A stretch of 64,000 nucleotides of DNA from Gemmatimonadota bacterium (GCA_024638325.1 JAHEKM010000002.1:1-64000); one strand, 5' to 3'. Shown: positions 25,064 through 34,071, numbered from the stretch's first letter. Made by a program: numbers and translations. The notes: generated by a model not told the origin, from the letters alone.

Positions 25064-25672
25064 ATGAGCGAAGGGTCACCGGGGGAAGGTCGCCTCGAGG
25101 CTGCGCTCGCCCGCTTCCACGCCGCGCACCAGGAGGACCCTCGCTCCGTCGAGATCGACGGTGGGGAGGTGCCTTGGTCGGTGCACTATCACGCCCGACT
25201 ACATCACTGGCTGCTGGAGCTGGACGCGGACGCGTCGGAGGCGCTTCGGCTGGCTGCGGCATGCCAGCACATTCGGCGCTGGGAGGTACCGAGGGCGCAG
25301 TACGACGAGGGGCGCGCCGGCTACAAGCGTTGGCGGAGCGAGCTCGCCCGGCGCCACGCCGACATCGCGCGCGGCGTGCTCGAGGAGGTCGGCTACGACG
25401 CGGAGACGATCGCCCGTGTCGAGACGCTTCTTCGGAAGCAGGGGCTGGCTCGCGATCCTGAGGTGCAGCTCTTCGAAGACGCCATCTGCATGGTCTTCTT
25501 CGAGAACGAGTACGTCGAGCTCGCGTCCAAGCACGACGACGAGAAGATGGTCGACATCCTCAGGAAGACTTGGGCCAAGATGTCGCCGGCCGGGCATAAC
25601 GCGGCCCGCGCTCTCGCGATGGGTCTACCGGAGCGAGAGCGCGGGCTCGTCGACGCCGCGACCGCGGAGTAG
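25064..25672 (+). CDS. DUF4202 domain protein
   Basis: A 202-residue helical protein matching DUF4202: VHYHARLHHWLLELDADASEALRLAAACQHIRRWEVPRAQY, then GYKRWRSELARRHADI and late FFENEY. The paired histidines followed by QHIRRW look like a metal-binding HD-type active site, but the reaction is unknown. ATG 25064 is 16 bp after the previous gene and is preferred over the overlapping longer ORF. It is the last gene of the cysG-sir operon, so a role in sulfur or adenylyl-sulfate metabolism is a reasonable guess. Confidence 0.8.
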   Translation: MSEGSPGEGRLEAALARFHAAHQEDPRSVEIDGGEVPWSVHYHARLHHWLLELDADASEALRLAAACQHIRRWEVPRAQYDEGRAGYKRWRSELARRHADIARGVLEEVGYDAETIARVETLLRKQGLARDPEVQLFEDAICMVFFENEYVELASKHDDEKMVDILRKTWAKMSPAGHNAARALAMGLPERERGLVDAATAE

Positions 25673-25681
25673 CTCGGCGGG

Positions 25682-26185
25682 CTACCCCTGGTAGCCGTTG
25701 GCGCTGAGCTGCACGACGGTGCCGTCCGGGTCGTTGAAGTAGAGCTGGTCGCCCCCCGTCGTCCGGTTCGCGGGGTTACGATCGACGCGAGCCTCCAGCC
25801 CCACGCCGTCGAGCCGCTCCGCGATGGCGTCGGGGTCGTAGTCGTCGACGCCCAGGCAGAAGTGGTGCGCCTGGCCGACGGAGCCTGCAATGGAGTAGAC
25901 CCCCAGGAATCCGTCTCCGAGACCGAGGTTGATGCCGCCGTTGCCCGGACGGCTCACGACCTCGAGGCCCAGCAGCCGTTGGTAGAAGTCGGCGGAGCGC
26001 TCCACGTTCGAGACCCCGATGGAGACGTGGTTGATGGTCCGTGCCTGGGCGACCTGGCTGACTTGCTGCCGGGCGGCGGCAGGGCGAGGAGTTGCCGCCA
26101 GCGCCACCAACGTAGCGACGAGCTGCCGGCGCGAGATGCGCCGCTCCTCGAAGTCCCGGACCAGTGTCTCGACATGTTCGATCAT
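25682..26185 (-). CDS. Exported VOC/glyoxalase-fold protein with Tat-like signal
   Basis: A 167-residue protein. The N-terminus has RRISRRQLVATLVALAA, a twin-arginine-like signal, then one vicinal-oxygen-chelate domain (INHVSIGVSNVERSADFYQRLLGLEVV ... HHFCLGVDDYD ... LYFNDPDGTVVQLS) containing the His and Glu/Gln-type metal positions of the fold. VOC members include glyoxalases, dioxygenases and resistance proteins, and the substrate is not readable. ATG 26185 has GGAGG; the longer ORF start (26281) lacks a site. Convergent with the DUF4202 gene. Confidence 0.75.
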   Translation of the reverse strand: MIEHVETLVRDFEERRISRRQLVATLVALAATPRPAAARQQVSQVAQARTINHVSIGVSNVERSADFYQRLLGLEVVSRPGNGGINLGLGDGFLGVYSIAGSVGQAHHFCLGVDDYDPDAIAERLDGVGLEARVDRNPANRTTGGDQLYFNDPDGTVVQLSANGYQG

Positions 26186-26216
26186 GCGTACCTCCTCGAG
26201 GTCGTGTTCGGGGCGA

Positions 26217-26726
26217 TCAGGCGTTCGGCGCGAAGCCGGGCCCGTTCTCCTCGTAGCTCCAAATGAAGGGCGGCTCGGCACCGCAGGCGCGGAGGTAGAC
26301 GTACAGCTGACCGCGATGGTGCATGAACTCGTCGTTGAGCACGTGAATGGCGGTACGACCCGGAAGTTCGAAGTTCCACGGCGTCTTCACCATTCGACTC
26401 AACTCGTCGTCTCCGACCTCGGCAATGGCCGCATCCGCCTCCTGCCAGGACTGCTTGGCGAAGGCGATCAAGTCGTCCTTAGAGTCGATCCCCGCGGCTG
26501 CCTCCGACTCCGGCCGCGGCTCGGCGATCTCGCCTCGGGCGACGCCCTGGGCGAAGTCGCGGACGATGCCTTCGGAGGTGTGCGCCACCAGCTCGGCAGG
26601 TGTGCGCATGCCGTCGATCAGGGTCGCGTTCACCTTGTCGTCGGGAAGAGCCTCCAACACGCGGAGGTACACGCCGTACTTCTGGCGCATCTGATCCCAG
26701 ATGGCGGTGAGGGAACTCTTGTTCAC
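26217..26726 (-). CDS. DinB-family protein
   Basis: A 169-residue four-helix DinB/YfiT-fold protein. The three-His metal triad is represented by LVAHTSEG and EFMHHRGQLYVYLR. Such proteins include thiol-dependent transferases and stress-induced enzymes; the specific reaction is unknown. The start is GTG 26726 with GGAAGG four bases upstream. It is 31 bp upstream of the VOC gene and 19 bp downstream of the lipoprotein gene at 26746, so the three may be co-transcribed. Confidence 0.8.
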   Translation of the reverse strand: MNKSSLTAIWDQMRQKYGVYLRVLEALPDDKVNATLIDGMRTPAELVAHTSEGIVRDFAQGVARGEIAEPRPESEAAAGIDSKDDLIAFAKQSWQEADAAIAEVGDDELSRMVKTPWNFELPGRTAIHVLNDEFMHHRGQLYVYLRACGAEPPFIWSYEENGPGFAPNA

Positions 26727-26745
26727 GTCGCCTTCCTGTCGTTGG

Positions 26746-27495
26746 TCAACGCCATGTAACCTCCATGGCGAAGAAGTGATCGAAGACCTCTCGGGTCGGG
26801 TGATTGGCCTCGTTGGCTTCGGGGCTGCGGATGTAGAAGTCCAGTTGCACCTGTCCGGGATGTACGGCCCCGGCCCCCGTGGGACCGATCACGTCCGGGC
26901 GTACCGCGAGCGTCTCCCTGTCGCGCATTCCCTGGGTCACCATGAAGTGGATCTGGTAGTCCTCGTGAAGAGGCTCGCCTTCCAGCGTGGCGTCGCCCCA
27001 TCCCCAGCCGGCCACGTAGAGTAGGCTCTTCGGCCAGTTGGCGTCACCGCAACCCGCGTCACCATGCTCGTAGAGCCAAGCCGCGATCCCTCCGTCCTGA
27101 CAGGGAGAGAACTCCTCGAAGCGCTCCAGGGCCACCACGTAGGTACCCTCGGGAAGCTCGAGTGCGGCGCGGAAGGTACCCGTGTTGGAGAGCTCGTTCA
27201 CGTCGACTTCGATGGTGCCTTCCACGGCGCGCAGATTCGTTCCGTCGTCACCCATGTGGTCCCATGGAGAGGCGTCGGAAAGCGTGCCTACGTGGTAGAC
27301 ACGGGAGCCGCTCAGCACGAACCGCCCATCGTAGAGTGGATGTTGGCGGGGCGAGTATACGCCCAACTCCGTTCCGGGCTGGGCGACCTGGAAGGGTACG
27401 GCCTCGGCAGGTGGCGCGCCGTTCTCCGCGGCGCAGCCCGGGAGTGCGACCATCAGAGGAAGGACGCAGCGGGCGACCAGGGTCGGATGGCTCAT
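26746..27495 (-). CDS. Secreted lipoprotein of unknown function
   Basis: A 249-residue lipoprotein with signal peptide and lipobox ALPGC. The mature part is beta-rich with two to four cysteines (SPCQDGG, DAGCGDANW), perhaps forming disulfides. No known domain is recognised. ATG 27495 is chosen because the 92 residues upstream in the ORF track lack a signal and run into the divergent peptidase promoter. It is the first gene of a probable three-gene minus-strand unit. Confidence 0.6.
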   Translation of the reverse strand: MSHPTLVARCVLPLMVALPGCAAENGAPPAEAVPFQVAQPGTELGVYSPRQHPLYDGRFVLSGSRVYHVGTLSDASPWDHMGDDGTNLRAVEGTIEVDVNELSNTGTFRAALELPEGTYVVALERFEEFSPCQDGGIAAWLYEHGDAGCGDANWPKSLLYVAGWGWGDATLEGEPLHEDYQIHFMVTQGMRDRETLAVRPDVIGPTGAGAVHPGQVQLDFYIRSPEANEANHPTREVFDHFFAMEVTWR

Positions 27496-27648
27496 GAAAC
27501 GCTGTGGGTTGCAGAAGGGTTCGAGAACCGTGGAATGGGTCGACAGTCTAACCCACCGGACGGGGCCACGCCGTAGGTGGATCCCTTGGTCGCCGTCCTC
27601 GGTACGACCTGACGCCTCACCGACCACCCCAGACGCGGGGGACTTTCC

Positions 27649-29046
27649 ATGCGACGAAGTTTGGCGGCCACCCTCGTATTGGCGGTGCTTCTCGGCCCGG
27701 CCGCCGTCGGAGCGCAACTCGCCGAAGCCCCGGTCCGATACGAGGACGACTTCCTCAGCTCGGAGTTCCACCAGAGTCGCCGAGAGGCGGTCGCGAGCAC
27801 ACTGCCGCCCGACGGGGTCGCGCTCTTCTTCGCCGCGCCCACGCGGACGCGGTCGAACGACGTCGACTACCAGTATCGTCAGTCGAGCGACCTCCTCTAT
27901 CTCACCGGAAGTGAAGAGCCGGGGACGGTGTTGTTGCTGGCCCCCGGTGGAGTCGTTGTCGACGGACGCCGCGTAACCGAGATCCTGTTCGTCCCACCGC
28001 GCGATCCGGCTAGTGAGGTGTGGGACGGGCGGCGCTACGGAACCGAACGGGCGATGGAGCAGCTGGGTGTCCAGCTCGCGGTGGAGTCCACTCGCTTCGC
28101 CGGCATCGTCCCTCCATTGCTCCGAGAAGCGGACCGGCCGGTCTTTCTGCTACAGCCGTTCGACGCCGTGGAGTCCGACGGCCACCTGGCGCCGCAATTG
28201 AGCGCGACCGGAGGGGCCCTGAGGGCGCGCGGCGGTGCTGACGTGGACTCGTCGCTCCTTCGCCGGACGTTGAATCGGCTTCGCATGGAGAAGACGCCCG
28301 AGGAGATGGTGCTGCTCCAGCGGGCCATCGACATTACCGCGGAGGCTCACCGGGAGGTCATGAGTCAGGTCGAGCCCGGCTGGGCCGAGTACGAGATCGA
28401 GGCACTGCTCGAATACGTCTTCAAGCGGAGTGGATCGGAGGCACCGGGCTTTCAGAGCATCGTCGGCAGCGGCGAGAACTCGGTGATCCTCCACTATGAG
28501 ACCAACCGTCGAACCACCCGACCGGGCGACGTCGTCGTCATCGACATCGGGGCCGAGTACCACGGCTATTCCGCCGACATTACCCGGACCATTCCGGTGA
28601 ACGGGACGTTCTCGCCGGATCAGCGCGCCATCTACGAGATCGTGCTCGAGGCTCAGCGGGCTGGGATCGAGGCCACGCGAGTCGGCAACATGTTCTACGC
28701 GCCGCACCAGGCCGCGGCCCAGGTGCTGGCGACCGGCCTGGCCCGGCTCGGGCTCATTCGTAGCGCGAACGACCAAGCCGGGCTGAGGCGCTTCTTCATG
28801 CACGGCACGAGCCACTATCTGGGACTGGACGTGCACGACGTCGGCACCAACGGGCAGCTCACACCGGGGACGGTGATCACCGTGGAGCCCGGGATCTATA
28901 TCGCCGCCGACGAGGACATCGACCCCCGCTGGTGGAACATCGGCGTCCGCATCGAAGACGACATCCTGGTCACGAACGCCGGCCCGCAGGTCCTGTCCGC
29001 TCGGGCGCCCAGGACGGTTGCCGAGATCGAGGCGTTGATGCGCTGA
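27649..29046 (+). CDS. Secreted aminopeptidase P-type M24 metallopeptidase
   Basis: A 465-residue exported peptidase that would release N-terminal residues before proline. The signal peptide ends near AVGAQ. The N-terminal AMP_N domain is followed by the pita-bread catalytic domain with dinuclear metal ligands in IDIGAEYHGYSADITRTIPV (two Asp), HGTSHYLGLDVHD (His), ITVEPGIYI (Glu) and GVRIEDDILVT (Glu). All five ligands are present, so it is probably active, using Mn or Co. Length is normal for PepP-like enzymes. Periplasmic location suggests peptide scavenging. It is monocistronic. Confidence 0.9.
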   Translation: MRRSLAATLVLAVLLGPAAVGAQLAEAPVRYEDDFLSSEFHQSRREAVASTLPPDGVALFFAAPTRTRSNDVDYQYRQSSDLLYLTGSEEPGTVLLLAPGGVVVDGRRVTEILFVPPRDPASEVWDGRRYGTERAMEQLGVQLAVESTRFAGIVPPLLREADRPVFLLQPFDAVESDGHLAPQLSATGGALRARGGADVDSSLLRRTLNRLRMEKTPEEMVLLQRAIDITAEAHREVMSQVEPGWAEYEIEALLEYVFKRSGSEAPGFQSIVGSGENSVILHYETNRRTTRPGDVVVIDIGAEYHGYSADITRTIPVNGTFSPDQRAIYEIVLEAQRAGIEATRVGNMFYAPHQAAAQVLATGLARLGLIRSANDQAGLRRFFMHGTSHYLGLDVHDVGTNGQLTPGTVITVEPGIYIAADEDIDPRWWNIGVRIEDDILVTNAGPQVLSARAPRTVAEIEALMR

Positions 29047-29075
29047 CGGCCGCCACGGCCGCCGACGCGTTGCGT

Positions 29076-29543
29076 CTAGTTGAACCCCGCCGGCTCCATC
29101 CTGACGTAGCTGCACGAGCGGCTGTTGATCGCGATCGTCCACTCGATGCGGTCCCCGGCCTGGACGTCGACGCCGCATTGTGGCTCGCCCGGTCCGTCGG
29201 CCACGGCCGGGAAGAAGCCCGCGCCCGTGCCGGCGGGCGGCCGCCCCGAGAGCACATCCCAGGAGATCGCGACCCGCGGTCCCTGTATGTACGCGACGAA
29301 GCTGCCGCGCCGACCCCCCGAGAGGTTTCCGAGCCGGAGACGGGGCGCGTTGCCCCAGCGCGCGAACACCGTCAGGGTCTGATCCGAGCGATTCCAGATC
29401 TGCATCTCGAGCGCGCCCTCCCCGGAATCGTTGCCGACGGGACCGCCTGCCTCCCCGCCGCCCGAGCTGGCACAGCCTGTGGTGAACGCGACGGCGAGCA
29501 TCGCAACGAAGGCGAGGAAGCCGGACCGAGAATGGTTGTTCAT
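29076..29543 (-). CDS. Small lipoprotein, hypothetical
   Basis: A 155-residue protein with signal peptide and lipobox FTTGC, then a Gly-rich linker (SSGGGEAGG) and a beta-sandwich-like domain of about 110 residues containing two cysteines (PQCGVD, RSCSYV). No family is recognised. It is convergent with the aminopeptidase gene and follows the YchF-like gene's region without overlap. Likely anchored in the outer or inner membrane facing the periplasm. Confidence 0.6.
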   Translation of the reverse strand: MNNHSRSGFLAFVAMLAVAFTTGCASSGGGEAGGPVGNDSGEGALEMQIWNRSDQTLTVFARWGNAPRLRLGNLSGGRRGSFVAYIQGPRVAISWDVLSGRPPAGTGAGFFPAVADGPGEPQCGVDVQAGDRIEWTIAINSRSCSYVRMEPAGFN

Positions 29544-29618
29544 GGCAGTGCGTGGCTGAGGTGCAGGGTTGCGCGCATCATGCGGTCGCGCTTCGTCGGG
29601 GTCAAGCGGAGTACGGTG

Positions 29619-30659
29619 CTACACATTGAATCGGACGTGCATGATGTCGCCGTCTTGCACAACGTAGTCCTGACCCTCGACCTGCAGCCTCCCGGCGGAC
29701 TTCACCCCGGCCTCCGACCCGAACTCCATGAAGACCTCGTACGGCGTCACCTCCGCTCGGATGAAGCCCCGCTCCAGGTCCGAGTGGATCTTCCCGGCAG
29801 CTCGCTTCGCCTTCGTTCCCCTCCGGATCGTCCAGGCGCGCACCTCGTCCGGCCCGACCGTGAAGAAGGAAATGAGGTCGAGTAGGGCATAGGCCGTGCG
29901 AATGAAGCGGCTCAGCGCGGACTCCGTGAGGCCCAGCTCACGGAGGAACTCCTCTTGCTCACCCGGATCGAGGCTCGCGATGTCGGCCTCGACGCTCGCC
30001 GAGAGCGTGAGACCGGCTGCACCCAGTGCAGAGATGCGCGCCTCCAACTCGGCGGGCATGGGGTCGGCCGCCCGGTTCTCTGCACGGTTGACGGCCACCA
30101 GCAGCGGTCGATCGGAGAGCAGGCCGAAGCCGCGCAGGAGGCTTCGATCGAGGTCCGCCTCGGGCACGAGCCTGAGGGGGCGCTCGGCCTCGAGCGTAGC
30201 CTTCGCGAGCTCGAACGCTGCGATTTCCTGCCCACTGGCTCGCTCCTTCAGGGCCCGCTCGAGCCGCTTCTCCACGATTTCCAGGTCGGCGAAGATGCAC
30301 TCCGCGTGAAAGGCCTCGAGATCGCCGGCCGGGTCCGGTTCGCCCTCGAGCGCCGGGTTGTCGAAATCGCGCAGCACGAGGCACAGTGCTTCCTGTTCGC
30401 GGATCTGTTGAAGGCCGCGTGGCGACAAGCCCTTCTTGTCCGAGCCGTGCTCTCCGGGCACGTCGCAGAACGACATCTCCGCGTACGTCGTCTTCTTCGG
30501 CGAGAACACTTCAGACAGCGCATCGATGCGCTCGTCCGGCACACGCACCGTGCCCAGGCGGACCTCGCCCCCGTAGCCGACCGGTGCGTCCAGCCCGGTC
30601 ATGGTGTTGAACACGGTCGTCTTCCCGGATCCGCCGAAGCCGACCAGACCGATCTTCAA
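29619..30659 (-). CDS. YchF/Obg-like P-loop GTPase, divergent
   Basis: A 346-residue cytosolic P-loop protein. G1 reads GFGGSGKTT instead of the GLPNVGKST usual in YchF; G3 is DVPGEHG; the G4 region is VNRAEN. A coiled-coil insertion (residues ~125-190) and the C-terminal TGS/DUF933-like domain (DLISFFTVGPDEVRAWTIRRGTKA ... YVVQDGDIMHVRFNV) match the YchF architecture. YchF proteins prefer ATP and act near ribosomes or redox stress; this divergent copy may be a paralogue. TTG 30659 gives LKIGLVGFGG as N-terminus; the ORF-track start adds 29 residues outside the fold. It lies 28 bp after the symporter gene. Confidence 0.8.
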   Translation of the reverse strand: MKIGLVGFGGSGKTTVFNTMTGLDAPVGYGGEVRLGTVRVPDERIDALSEVFSPKKTTYAEMSFCDVPGEHGSDKKGLSPRGLQQIREQEALCLVLRDFDNPALEGEPDPAGDLEAFHAECIFADLEIVEKRLERALKERASGQEIAAFELAKATLEAERPLRLVPEADLDRSLLRGFGLLSDRPLLVAVNRAENRAADPMPAELEARISALGAAGLTLSASVEADIASLDPGEQEEFLRELGLTESALSRFIRTAYALLDLISFFTVGPDEVRAWTIRRGTKAKRAAGKIHSDLERGFIRAEVTPYEVFMEFGSEAGVKSAGRLQVEGQDYVVQDGDIMHVRFNV

Positions 30660-30687
30660 GTTGCGACCCCTGTGAGGTTTGCAGGCC

Positions 30688-31944
30688 CTATCTGATGGAC
30701 GTATCCACGTCCGTTTCGCCCTCTGAACGGGCGATGATAGCGGCACCGCAGGAGTCGCTGAAGATGTTGACGACGGTTCGGTACATGTCCAGCGGCCTGT
30801 CGATGGCGAGCATGGAGCCGACGATGACGTTGACGTCGGGCCCCGTGAGGCCGATCGCCTCCAGCACGATGAAGATCACGACGAGCCCGGCCGAGGGGAC
30901 GGCGGCGGCGCCGATGGAGGCCAGCAGAGCCGTCAGGACGACGATGGCCTGCTGCGCGATGGTGAGATCGAACCCGAGAGCCTGAGCGATGAAGAGAGCC
31001 CCGGCGCACTCGAAGATCGCCGTGCCGTCCATGTTCACGGTCGCGCCCATGGGCAGCACGAACGACGCGACCTGGTTCGAGACCCCGACCTTGTGCTCCA
31101 CGGTCTGCAGGGAGACGGGCAGCGTGGCACCCGACGAGCTCGTGGAGAACGCGATGAGCATCGGGTCGCGCATGTTACCGAAATGGATGCGCGGCGAGAT
31201 ACGGCCCAGCACGATCAGCAGCAAGGGTAGCGTGACGAACAGGTGGACCGTCAGGCCCGAGAAGATGGTCAGCGCGTACAGGGCCAGTGGCCGGAACGCA
31301 TCGAAGCCGGTCGTGCCCACCATGCGCGTGATGAGCGCGAAGACCCCGATGGGTAGGAAGCGGATGATGCCCGACGTGAGCCTCATCATCACCTCGAAGA
31401 GCGCGTCGAACAGCTCGGTCACGACCGTCTGGCTCTTCCCGGGCAGCGTGGTGATGGCGATGCCGAAGACGATGGAGAAGAAGATCAACGCCAGCATGTC
31501 GGCCGAGGCGGCGGCCTGGAACACGTTGTCCGGCACGACGTCGAGCAAGAGCTCGACCGGCGACGAGGGCGTCTCGAGCGTGGGCAACTCGGCCTGGGTC
31601 GTGTCCGTCATGTTCGCGCCGATGCCCGGTCGGATCAGGTTGACCATGAAGAGCGCCACCATGGTCGCCAGCAGACTCGACAGCAGGTAGTAGCCGAGCG
31701 TCTTGGAGAAAAGCCGTCCGAGTGCGCGGCCTCCCCCGACCGAAGCGACCCCGGAGATGATGGACGTGAGCACCAGCGGCACGATGATCATGCGGAGGAG
31801 CCGCATGAAGAGATCGCCGATCCATCCGACGCGATCCGCGGCGGGTGCGCCGAAGACGAAGCCGACCACGGCACCGAGCAACATCGCGATGAGCACCTGC
31901 CAATGCAGGCGACGGTACCAAGGGAGGTCCGGGCGGTCTTCCAT
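30688..31944 (-). CDS. Dicarboxylate/amino acid:cation symporter (DAACS)
   Basis: A 418-residue inner-membrane secondary carrier that imports C4-dicarboxylates or acidic amino acids with Na+ or H+. Family signatures are all present: serine-rich hairpin AFSTSSSGATLPVS, MGATVNMDGTAIFE in TM7, the VPSAGLVVIFIVLEAIGL loop and the TM8 block DRPLDMYRTVVNIFSDSCGA. The choice between GltP-like and DctA-like cannot be made. ATG 31944 gives the normal N-terminus (MEDRPDLPWYRRL). It is upstream of the YchF-like gene with 28 bp between. Confidence 0.9.
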   Translation of the reverse strand: MEDRPDLPWYRRLHWQVLIAMLLGAVVGFVFGAPAADRVGWIGDLFMRLLRMIIVPLVLTSIISGVASVGGGRALGRLFSKTLGYYLLSSLLATMVALFMVNLIRPGIGANMTDTTQAELPTLETPSSPVELLLDVVPDNVFQAAASADMLALIFFSIVFGIAITTLPGKSQTVVTELFDALFEVMMRLTSGIIRFLPIGVFALITRMVGTTGFDAFRPLALYALTIFSGLTVHLFVTLPLLLIVLGRISPRIHFGNMRDPMLIAFSTSSSGATLPVSLQTVEHKVGVSNQVASFVLPMGATVNMDGTAIFECAGALFIAQALGFDLTIAQQAIVVLTALLASIGAAAVPSAGLVVIFIVLEAIGLTGPDVNVIVGSMLAIDRPLDMYRTVVNIFSDSCGAAIIARSEGETDVDTSIR

Positions 31945-32001
31945 GGCGGCGACCTTAGGAGTCGGAGGTCGCGGCTGCAAGGAGAAGGCGCGTGGCTATG
32001 C

Positions 32002-34071
32002 TCAGCTCGGTCTGCTCACGACGGCACGCTCGATGACGGCGCCCTCGAGTATCCGGTCCAGGACATCTTCGCCCACGACGACCCGGCCCATCACCGTGTA
32101 GTCGTGGTTCAGCCGCGGGTTGTGGACCAGGTTCACGAAGATCTGGCCGTCGCCCGTGTCCCGGCCACGCGTGGAGAGCCCGACCGTCCCGCGCCAGTGG
32201 GCTACGCCGCCGACCTCGTCGCGCGTGTACGGTCCGTCACCCTCGTACTCGTTCGCGCCCGGGCTTCCTCCCTGGATGACGAAGTTGGGCGCCCATCGAT
32301 GGAAGGTGAGCCCGTCGTAGTAGCCATCCTCTGCCAGGCGCACGAGGCGGGCCACGTTGGTGGGGGCCTGCTCGGCGTACAGCTCGATGACGAGGGAGTC
32401 CCCCCCCGCCATGTGCAGCGTGAGCCTCGCGTCCTCGAGTGAGCGCAGTTCGGTCAGCGTCGGCACTGGAGCGCGGGGCAGGGGGCGGGGGTCGATGGTG
32501 GGCGAGCCTCCCGTCCAGATCGTAAAGATGTCGGCGGCTCGCTCCGCGACCACGACATCGTAGTCCGAGAGGAGCGGCGTGAGCCGGCCAGTCAGCGACG
32601 CGTCGCCGAGGTCGGCGATGCGTGCGAGCAGGGCCAAGCGGGCGTCGCGCCACGTCTCGCGCTGCTCCTCGGAGATCCGCTCGAGGGCCGACATTAGGGA
32701 GAGACTCGCGAGCGCACGGTTCGGAGCGCCTTCGAGGAGGCCGGACACCGTCATGAGGAGCTGAGGGTCGTTCGAGCTCAGCTGCTCGAACAGCAGGTCG
32801 TCGATCGCGTGCCCCTCGAGGCTGAAGAGCCCTGGCAGGGCCGCGGTCCGCACGTTGGGAGCGTCGTCACTCGCCAGCGTGGCCAACGCATCGCCGTCCC
32901 GCATCACCCCGGCCGCCCGAGCGGCCCAGGCTCGTACGAAGGGGCTCGGATGCTCGACGAACTGCGGCAGATAGCGGGCGGCGGCGGACGCGTCCACGGC
33001 TGCGAGCGACAGCAGTGCCTGGGCGGCCGGCTGCCATGCTCCGGTGCCCAGTGACGAGGCGGCCGCTACGAGCGCCAACCTCTGGGCGCTGAAGTTGGGG
33101 CAGCCGCGACCGAGGGCCTCGAGCGCGACGATCCGCACGGGCGCGGGTCGCGCTGGGTCGGCCGCGGCGATGAGCTGGTCGCAGCGCGCCGCGGTCCGCG
33201 ACAGCGCGGCCACGTATCGAACGGCGGCGATGGCGACGCGCGGAGACGGGTCGGCGAGCGCGCGCCGGACCAGGACCTCCCTGCGCGCCGGTGAGACGGC
33301 GGCGAGGTAGTCGAGCACCACCCGCCTCACCTCGGGCTCGATATCGTCGAACGCGGCTTCCATGAGATCCAGCGACAGACGTCTCGGCGGCCCGAGCGCC
33401 ATGGCCGCGAGTGCACGGATGCGCCCGGCGTCGCCTCCTGGGGGCGGCGGCTCTTCGATCGAGCCGCGGCGGAGGAGCGTGGTGAGCAGGTCGGCGGCCG
33501 GTCGGCTCAAGCCGTCGCCCTCTGAGAGCCGGACGAGGGACTCGAATCCGAGCGCCACGCCGAGCAGGGTCTCCTCAGGCTGATTCTCGCCGTCGCCGCC
33601 CAGCACCACGAGGGCCTCGGTGACTCGACGTCTCCCGATGGCGTCGAGCCTCAGTCTGCCGAGAGAACGAGCGAGCTGGCCACGGACCGCCGGGTCCTCC
33701 TCGGACTCCACGCGAGCCAGGAGGGGCTCCAGGACCGCCCGCCCGTCGACACCGTGGACCGACTGGGCCAGCGCTTCCGCGGCCGCAGAGCGCACGCCCG
33801 CGTCGACGTCCGCGAGGTGCCTCGCGATAGGCTCCGACAGGGAGGGCCGCTCCAGCCTTCCGAGCGCGCGAACGGCCTGGCGTCGTTGCAGGGCATCCTC
33901 GGCGGTCGTGGCTTCGAGGAGAAGGTCGAGCGCGTCGCCGTCCACTGGACGGGCATCCTCCGCGTCCAGCAGAAGCTGATAGGTGTCGCCCGAGCGGATC
34001 GGTCGCCCGGCATCCGGGACGCAAGCTGCAAGGCCCGCAACCGTGAGGAGGAGCCACGCCGTAGATCTCAT
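32002..34071 (-). CDS. HEAT-repeat lipoprotein with C-terminal cyclophilin PPIase
   Basis: A 689-residue exported lipoprotein (lipobox LAAC at residues ~14-17). Residues ~40-520 are HEAT-type helical repeats (for example AVRALGRLERPSLSEPIARHL). Residues ~545-689 are a cyclophilin-type peptidyl-prolyl isomerase (VIELYAEQAPTNVARLVRLA, FHRWAPNFVIQGG, GQIFVNLVHNPRLNHDYTVMG). HEAT-cyclophilin fusions could act as periplasmic folding scaffolds. Active-site Arg/Phe/Gln positions appear retained, so isomerase activity is plausible. An 8-C run lies near 32400. Single gene. Confidence 0.85.
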   Translation of the reverse strand: MRSTAWLLLTVAGLAACVPDAGRPIRSGDTYQLLLDAEDARPVDGDALDLLLEATTAEDALQRRQAVRALGRLERPSLSEPIARHLADVDAGVRSAAAEALAQSVHGVDGRAVLEPLLARVESEEDPAVRGQLARSLGRLRLDAIGRRRVTEALVVLGGDGENQPEETLLGVALGFESLVRLSEGDGLSRPAADLLTTLLRRGSIEEPPPPGGDAGRIRALAAMALGPPRRLSLDLMEAAFDDIEPEVRRVVLDYLAAVSPARREVLVRRALADPSPRVAIAAVRYVAALSRTAARCDQLIAAADPARPAPVRIVALEALGRGCPNFSAQRLALVAAASSLGTGAWQPAAQALLSLAAVDASAAARYLPQFVEHPSPFVRAWAARAAGVMRDGDALATLASDDAPNVRTAALPGLFSLEGHAIDDLLFEQLSSNDPQLLMTVSGLLEGAPNRALASLSLMSALERISEEQRETWRDARLALLARIADLGDASLTGRLTPLLSDYDVVVAERAADIFTIWTGGSPTIDPRPLPRAPVPTLTELRSLEDARLTLHMAGGDSLVIELYAEQAPTNVARLVRLAEDGYYDGLTFHRWAPNFVIQGGSPGANEYEGDGPYTRDEVGGVAHWRGTVGLSTRGRDTGDGQIFVNLVHNPRLNHDYTVMGRVVVGEDVLDRILEGAVIERAVVSRPS

